A stretch of 45,331 bases of DNA, taken from IMG/VR virus record IMGVR_UViG_3300050821_002885, positions 1-45,331 of that record; one strand, 5' to 3'. Below, piece by piece: positions 41,035 through 45,331 of the stretch. The position numbers were made by a program, and so were the translations under genes. Numbering within the stretch: the first letter of the stretch is position 1; every line of letters starts with the position of its first letter. The notes below the pieces were generated by a model. That model did not search any database. It saw only the letters and a list, made by a program, of their open reading frames with translations, and was not told the DNA's origin. Source of the DNA: a virus.

Positions 41035-43065
41035 TCAAGACGGCGGATTTGCGGGTGACCCGACGGACATACCCATCATAGAGAAAAAGTGCGGAGCATG
41101 CAACCCCGGTGGAGGAGCTGGAGGTGTACTAGAACCGTCATCGGTAGGACGCGTATTGTAAAGAAAGCCAGTCGCAAAGATCGCAGAAGTAAATCGACCC
41201 AGGAAGTGGACATTGGTCTCTGGCTGCGCCTGCAATGTGCTGAAGTCAGCAGCAATATTCAACCGCAACGCAGGAAGTATGCTATGCTGTACTGGCAGGA
41301 ACCGGCCGATGAAGCTGACGTTGGTCTCAGCAACAATAACCGCGAACAGATCAGTCGCTTGGTTCTGGCGAGCCCCTAGATAAAGATTGTAAGCGACTGG
41401 GGAATATCTTCCCAAGAAATGCGGGTTAGTCTCAGCCTGATTAAAATCTGCAACTGAATTAGATCGCAGTGCAGCTTGAATCGTGAAACTTACTGGAGTA
41501 AAACGACCGACGAAATGCGGATTAGTCTCAAAAGAAACCCCACTACTGAAATCTGCAGCGGTATTAGATCGCAACGCAGATTGGATCGTAAACCTGTCTG
41601 GAGTAAATCGACCGATGAAGTTGATATTCGTTTCTAGCTGAACCTGCGAACTGAAATCCGCAGCTATATTGCTGCGAAGAGTTGGTAAAATAGCAAACTG
41701 CGTTTGAGTAAAACGTCCTAAGAAGTGAGTATTGGTCTCAGGCTGCGTCGGCAGAGTAGTGAAATCCGCAGCTATATTCGATCGAAGCGACGTCGGTATA
41801 GTAAACTGTGCAGGAACAAACCGACCAATGAAATGAGTATTAGTCTCGACAACTGCCGTAACCGGAATATCGGTTGCATAATTCTGACGAAGGCTAGTGA
41901 GAACGTTATAGTTTGGAGCCGAGAACTTCGCGAGAAAATGTGAATTAGCTTCGACTTGTGGAGTTGCAGAACTAAAATCAGCCGCTATATTAAGACGTAA
42001 CCCACGCCATATATTAAATTGCGCCTCACTGAACCGGCCAATAAAATGAGTGTTCGTCTCGAACGTGGTTCCGCTTGAAAAGTCTGAGGCAGCGTTAATA
42101 CGAAGTCGTGAGTTTATAAAATACTGCGGCTGAGTAAATTTCCCAATAAAATGAGGCTGAGCTTCCGACTGCACCGGTAATTGCGTAAAGTCCTCTGCAA
42201 TATTTGATCGAAGTAACGGAAGAACTTTATGCGCAACAGGGGTAAATTTTCCAATAAAATGTGGTTCTGCCTCCAGCACACTAACAGCAGCAGCCCCCAC
42301 CAGCGTGACCAGCATGTCCTCTTCAGGATATATCAGAAATTGGTATGGATTTTTATCTAATTGGAGAACTTCGCTTGCGGATAGTTGCCGATTCCAGAAA
42401 AGTGCTAAAGAACAATCAGCGTTGACAGTTCTAGGTGTACCTGGAACATATTGATTTATAAATAATTGCGGCCCAGAGAAGCTGGGAGCACCGGCACCAA
42501 ATGCATCACTGGCTGCACTAACACCGTTTTTATATAGAATGGAATTTCCGCCAGTAAGAAATGTGCCGCATAAACTAAACGGCTGAGCCCCATAACTACC
42601 AGTAACATCAATGGCAGTAGTAGGAGAAGCTAGCGTCCCTGCATTATTCCAGCGACAGCCAATCGCCAAGTAATCACTAGAATCGCCTGCGATCATACGT
42701 CCATAAAATGGATTAGTGTCAGAATTAGTGTAGGTAACTCCGATTAGACTCGGAAATGTATCACCGGGGGCACCGTTTATTCTTCCACGCCAATAGCACG
42801 AAAAAGCACTTCCAGTATATGCTGCTGGAGCTGTTGTTATTAGACCGGTATTTGAACCTGTCGTATTCGATCTATACGCATACCCCTCTTTTAAGACTAC
42901 TCGGCTGCCTGGTCCTCCATCTCCTTGCGAGAGCTTGGGGCCAACAATCGGAATACCCTGCAAAGTGCCTGGAAGATAACAGCCGATCAGTCCATCAGTA
43001 AGAGGATTCGACCAGTCGACCCGTGGCACGCTCACATAAGGCTTGGCGTTGCCCTGCGCTGCCAT
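41035..43065 (-). CDS. LamG-like protein with eleven 35-residue repeats
   Basis: 676 aa. Residues 1-250 form a concanavalin/LamG-type domain (AFSCYWRGRI, DYLAIGCRWNN, DCSLALFWNRQLSASEVLQL, NPYQFL). Residues 265-644 are ten full and one partial copy of a roughly 35-residue unit, consensus ETN-x-HFIGRF-x(3)-F-x-I-x(3)-LRSNIAADFSS. The end is Pro-rich with a Met-rich tip. No signal peptide. The repeats resemble no shaft motif I know; they could form a solenoid fibre that displays the lectin-like domain. Confidence 0.75.
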   Translation of the reverse strand: MAAQGNAKPYVSVPRVDWSNPLTDGLIGCYLPGTLQGIPIVGPKLSQGDGGPGSRVVLKEGYAYRSNTTGSNTGLITTAPAAYTGSAFSCYWRGRINGAPGDTFPSLIGVTYTNSDTNPFYGRMIAGDSSDYLAIGCRWNNAGTLASPTTAIDVTGSYGAQPFSLCGTFLTGGNSILYKNGVSAASDAFGAGAPSFSGPQLFINQYVPGTPRTVNADCSLALFWNRQLSASEVLQLDKNPYQFLIYPEEDMLVTLVGAAAVSVLEAEPHFIGKFTPVAHKVLPLLRSNIAEDFTQLPVQSEAQPHFIGKFTQPQYFINSRLRINAASDFSSGTTFETNTHFIGRFSEAQFNIWRGLRLNIAADFSSATPQVEANSHFLAKFSAPNYNVLTSLRQNYATDIPVTAVVETNTHFIGRFVPAQFTIPTSLRSNIAADFTTLPTQPETNTHFLGRFTQTQFAILPTLRSNIAADFSSQVQLETNINFIGRFTPDRFTIQSALRSNTAADFSSGVSFETNPHFVGRFTPVSFTIQAALRSNSVADFNQAETNPHFLGRYSPVAYNLYLGARQNQATDLFAVIVAETNVSFIGRFLPVQHSILPALRLNIAADFSTLQAQPETNVHFLGRFTSAIFATGFLYNTRPTDDGSSTPPAPPPGLHAPHFFSMMGMSVGSPANPPS
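41134..42273 (-). repeat. coding array of ~105-bp repeats
   Basis: The DNA encodes the eleven repeats described for the 41035-43065 protein. Copies 5 to 7 are the most alike and copies 1, 4 and 9 the most diverged. Unit length varies from 32 to 36 codons, so copies were gained by old duplication followed by drift. Confidence 0.85.
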
Positions 43066-43068
43066 GAT

Positions 43069-43533
43069 CTAGTACTGCGTTGGCGTCAGAATCGCATTGA
43101 GAGTATTCCCAGTTGGAGGTAGCGTTACGCCGGTATTGTTGATAAGTATCGTTTTGTAAAACCCGAGAGGAATGATTATCCCAGGAAGGATTTCGTCCAC
43201 CACGTTGGCTGATTGAGTTTTTGGGTTAATGTAAATGTTTCCCACAAGTCCGTTGCCAGAATATGCCGGCGTCGTGCCGGACGTGTAGGTCGGATAAGTG
43301 CCACCAGTCAATGTCGTGATTGACGGCACCAAATAAACGGAAACAAACGATGCGGACGTAAAGGCGAGCGAGTTGGAGGCCAAGTGAAGGGCAAGCATGG
43401 CGCGCTGAGGCGAATTATTTCCACCAACTTCGGGTCCGTAAGCACTGCCTGCGCCAGTAGCGAGCGAGTTAAGCTCTGTCGTAAGCAGATTAAGCGTACT
43501 GACTACGTTACCCCATAAAAAGTTGGTAGCCAT
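43069..43533 (-). CDS. 154-aa structural protein
   Basis: Start overlaps the upstream stop (TGATG). MATNFLWGNVVSTLNLLTTE, then a beta-rich Thr/Ser/Gly/Tyr body (TYPTYTSGTTPAYSGNGLVG). Likely a virion surface or tail-base protein in the block between coiled-coil and lectin-like genes. No family name can be given. Confidence 0.65.
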   Translation of the reverse strand: MATNFLWGNVVSTLNLLTTELNSLATGAGSAYGPEVGGNNSPQRAMLALHLASNSLAFTSASFVSVYLVPSITTLTGGTYPTYTSGTTPAYSGNGLVGNIYINPKTQSANVVDEILPGIIIPLGFYKTILINNTGVTLPPTGNTLNAILTPTQY

Positions 43534-43970
43534 CAGCTCAGACCCGCCGCTGTCGTATCAGATACCGACACAGGACCATTCAATCCACCACCGCCATTAG
43601 CAACAGGAGCCTGCCACCAAGGCTGTATTAACCCTTTAGCAAGAGCCGTCAGATTCGCAACCGTGGAGCCAGCCACTGGGAAAAAGTCCAGGATCATGCC
43701 GACAGTTAATAGCGCCGTATTTGCCGAGCCGCCAAGAAGTCCACCAGTAGCTCCAGCCGCCAGCAAGAGCATGAAATTCTGCTGCTGGGCTGCCGTAAGT
43801 GCCTTAAATTCAGCGTAATTAACGCAGTTGGCGAGTTGTACACCATTGACCGTGATCGATGTAGGAATCGAACCAGTGATAGTTATTGCGTTGATCTGAT
43901 CAATCTTCTGCTGCGTCGTTCCCGGTGTGAGCGTTGCCCATTTGGCGATCAGAGAAGTATAATAGGCCAT
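43533..43970 (-). CDS. 145-aa head/tail protein
   Basis: ATG at 43970 with GAGGGG seven bases upstream. MAYYTSLIAKWATLTPGTTQ, then QKIDQINAITITGSIPTSIT, then hydrophobic helices (NFMLLLAAGATGGLLGGSAN). The TPGTTQQKIDQIN helix followed by a beta hairpin recurs in small phage structural proteins. Possibly membrane-active or an assembly factor. Confidence 0.65.
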   Translation of the reverse strand: MAYYTSLIAKWATLTPGTTQQKIDQINAITITGSIPTSITVNGVQLANCVNYAEFKALTAAQQQNFMLLLAAGATGGLLGGSANTALLTVGMILDFFPVAGSTVANLTALAKGLIQPWWQAPVANGGGGLNGPVSVSDTTAAGLS

Positions 43971-43971
43971 A

Positions 43972-44247
43972 TTATACCCCTCTAACGACATGCTCCGGAA
44001 TTTCCACCACACCCGGCAATGGATTCTTTCTCATATGCTCCGCACACTTATTACAAAGACAGAAAACATGCGCCGCCCAATCAGCGGTGACTAAACCGTC
44101 GGGCTCTCCACAATTAGCACAGAATGCGACCTCGAAAACCATGCGCCCGCGAACCACAGTCTTTCGCTCGCGCTGCACAGTATTGCTCAACCTGCAATCA
44201 GGCAGGCCGAGCTCCAGCTCTCTGTCCCAATTGTCACACAAGCCCAT
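43972..44247 (-). CDS. 91-aa zinc-ribbon protein
   Basis: GAGGG before the ATG, and the start overlaps the upstream stop (TAATG). The C-terminal half has CANCGEPDG...FCLCNKCAEHMRKN, a pair of Cys-x2-Cys knuckles about 19 residues apart: a zinc ribbon. It ends PGVVEIPEHVVRGV. Two more Cys lie near the N terminus. Among head genes it may bind DNA or protein during assembly. Confidence 0.7.
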   Translation of the reverse strand: MGLCDNWDRELELGLPDCRLSNTVQRERKTVVRGRMVFEVAFCANCGEPDGLVTADWAAHVFCLCNKCAEHMRKNPLPGVVEIPEHVVRGV

Positions 44248-44732
44248 TAGATACCCTCACCAATATCGAGTGTAATATCAACAGGAACCGATGCTGTAGC
44301 CGCCGCAGTCGCAAACTCAACATCGATAGGGTTCGCCCCGTTAGGCATCATCTGGAACGCAGCAGTCGGCACAATCGGTATGTAACCACCCATACCGCCA
44401 GTCTGAGCAAAACCGACACTGACTCGGACGTTCGTGGTACCGCCAGCAGTGATGGCCGTAGTATCGTCTTTCCAAGTCGACTGAGCTGCAACCGAACCTC
44501 GACGGTTCTTCGGCTTCGCAGTCTGGGCAGTGCCACCAGTCGCAATAGTAGCCGTACACTCTTTCATTCGAAGTGTGCCACCACCTGCCGTGTTGAAGCG
44601 GGCTCCACAGTAGAATCCGTATATTCCTGTCGTTTCTTGGTTAGCAGCCGTAACACCCCAAAGATGCACGGTTTCCGTATTAGGAGTTCCGTTCGTAGTC
44701 GTAAGCCGATTGAGATCATAAAAATAAGGCAT
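44247..44732 (-). CDS. 161-aa beta-rich structural protein
   Basis: GGAGG before the ATG. MPYFYDLNRLTTTNGTPNTE, then TVHLWGVTAANQETTGIYGF and Thr/Gly/Ala-rich strands ending VPVDITLDIGEGI. The composition is that of a capsid decoration or tail-sheath-like small protein. It follows the coiled-coil protein at a two-base gap. Confidence 0.65.
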   Translation of the reverse strand: MPYFYDLNRLTTTNGTPNTETVHLWGVTAANQETTGIYGFYCGARFNTAGGGTLRMKECTATIATGGTAQTAKPKNRRGSVAAQSTWKDDTTAITAGGTTNVRVSVGFAQTGGMGGYIPIVPTAAFQMMPNGANPIDVEFATAAATASVPVDITLDIGEGI

Positions 44733-44734
44733 TG

Positions 44735-45247
44735 CTACCTCCGTACAAGTTGCGCCGCCGCCAAGATCGGAGCCATTTTTTCATCAAACTCACGCTGTTT
44801 GGCAGCCAGCGTTTCTAGTGAAGAAGAAACTTCTTTCTCTTTAGATGTAACGGCCGACTCGCGAGCCTGCAACTGCCGTTCCTTCTCAGTATGTGCTTGA
44901 ACACGATTCTCATGCGCAGTCATCTCCCCTCGCAACTTCTGCTGCAAACTGAAAACTTCCGCGCGCGACGCCTCGAGCTGAGCCTTTTCAGAATCGTGCA
45001 CTACCTTGGCTGCGCTAAAAGCATCCATGTCAATCTTGCGCTGCTTTTCCAACTTATGAAGCTCAGCTACTTTTTCATTGTTACTTTCCAAAATTTTCTG
45101 CGCTTCATCTGCTTTATCCGAAAATTGTTGAAGAACGCCCGCAGCAGCGGCAGAATTAGGGTTTCCAATAATATTCAAAAGAGTCATCAATCCCCGCATC
45201 TCATTTACGGAAACATCTGGAAGAATAGGAGACATCGGATTGAACAT
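44735..45247 (-). CDS. 170-aa coiled-coil assembly protein
   Basis: ATG at 45247 with GAGG upstream; a TTG at 45259 is less likely. Residues 40-165 are one charged heptad coil (KILESNNEKVAELHKLEKQR; RQLQARESAVTSKEKEVSSS). It is a head-cluster gene directly after the 101-aa protein that spans the contig joint. A second scaffold, tail-assembly chaperone or chain-length ruler is possible. Confidence 0.7.
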   Translation of the reverse strand: MFNPMSPILPDVSVNEMRGLMTLLNIIGNPNSAAAAGVLQQFSDKADEAQKILESNNEKVAELHKLEKQRKIDMDAFSAAKVVHDSEKAQLEASRAEVFSLQQKLRGEMTAHENRVQAHTEKERQLQARESAVTSKEKEVSSSLETLAAKQREFDEKMAPILAAAQLVRR

Positions 45248-45255
45248 GACCATCC

Positions 45256-45331
45256 TCAAGTGTTAGTAATCACAGACAGGGAGTCACCGGCATTGACCTT
45301 AAAATATTCCGTCTGGTTCGCCGCCATGCGC
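45256..45331 (-). CDS. C-terminal fragment of the 101-aa protein (repeat of 1-75)
   Basis: The right copy of the contig overlap carries the last 24 codons and the complete TGA stop (45256-45258) of the gene listed at 1-305. It is not a second gene. Confidence 0.9.
   Translation of the reverse strand, partial: RMAANQTEYFKVNAGDSLSVITNT
45257..45331. repeat. 75-bp terminal repeat, right copy
   Basis: Identical to bases 1-75. Collapsing the two copies gives a 45,256-bp circle in which the leftward operon reads through the joint without interruption. Confidence 0.95.

Overview
The window is a complete tailed-phage genome that closes on itself. Its first 75 bases recur as its last 75, and a 101-codon reading frame regains its stop codon only when the ends are joined, so the unique circle is 45,256 bp. 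The assignment to a dsDNA podovirus-like phage rests on a large terminase, a portal, an N4-gp56-type major capsid protein with an adjacent scaffold, short-tail adaptor and nozzle-like proteins, no tail tape measure, internal virion proteins, a Cys-rich tail spike and a holin/endolysin module. No integrase, RNA polymerase or tRNA was seen. A lipobox, several Sec signal peptides and an M15 peptidase endolysin suggest a Gram-negative host; the host cannot be named from sequence alone.

The genome has two arms diverging from a control region of about 0.8 kb (5.87-6.69 kb) with no convincing gene. This region holds three related palindromes of the form GGA-N6-TCC, eight TACAAC hexamers, several hairpins and a promoter. 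The rightward early arm (6.69-19.2 kb) starts with small regulatory and unknown genes, two of which follow near-identical leader RNAs, then an XRE repressor-like gene and a zinc/HTH-like small protein. It continues with a replication module: family A DNA polymerase with proofreading exonuclease, Cas4/RecB-like nuclease, VRR-NUC-like nuclease, SNF2-type helicase, a zinc and AT-hook ssDNA-binding candidate, an HTH gene overlapping a coiled-coil gene, and a prim-pol/SF3 helicase fusion.

The leftward late arm starts near 5.5 kb and runs through small genes (KTSC, lipoprotein, HAD hydrolase), terminase and portal. It crosses the contig ends into head and tail genes (45.2-33.6 kb), then fibre-like proteins, a GNAT acetyltransferase, internal virion proteins (27.4-22.8 kb) and lysis genes (22.7-20.5 kb). 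It ends with a PurD-like ATP-grasp enzyme that meets the early arm tail to tail with a two-base gap. Most genes overlap by 1-4 bases (ATGA, TAATG, TGATG), so long translationally coupled operons are likely.

The most unusual signals are: (1) a duplicated leader RNA with mutually exclusive hairpins and an anti-Shine-Dalgarno loop before two different small genes; (2) Sec signal peptides on five proteins of the structural arm, including the tail spike; (3) the palindrome and TACAAC arrays in the control region; (4) a four-cysteine HiPIP-like motif at the portal N terminus; (5) an array of about eleven 35-residue repeats in a putative fibre protein; (6) a self-contained promoter-gene-terminator unit inside the late operon.
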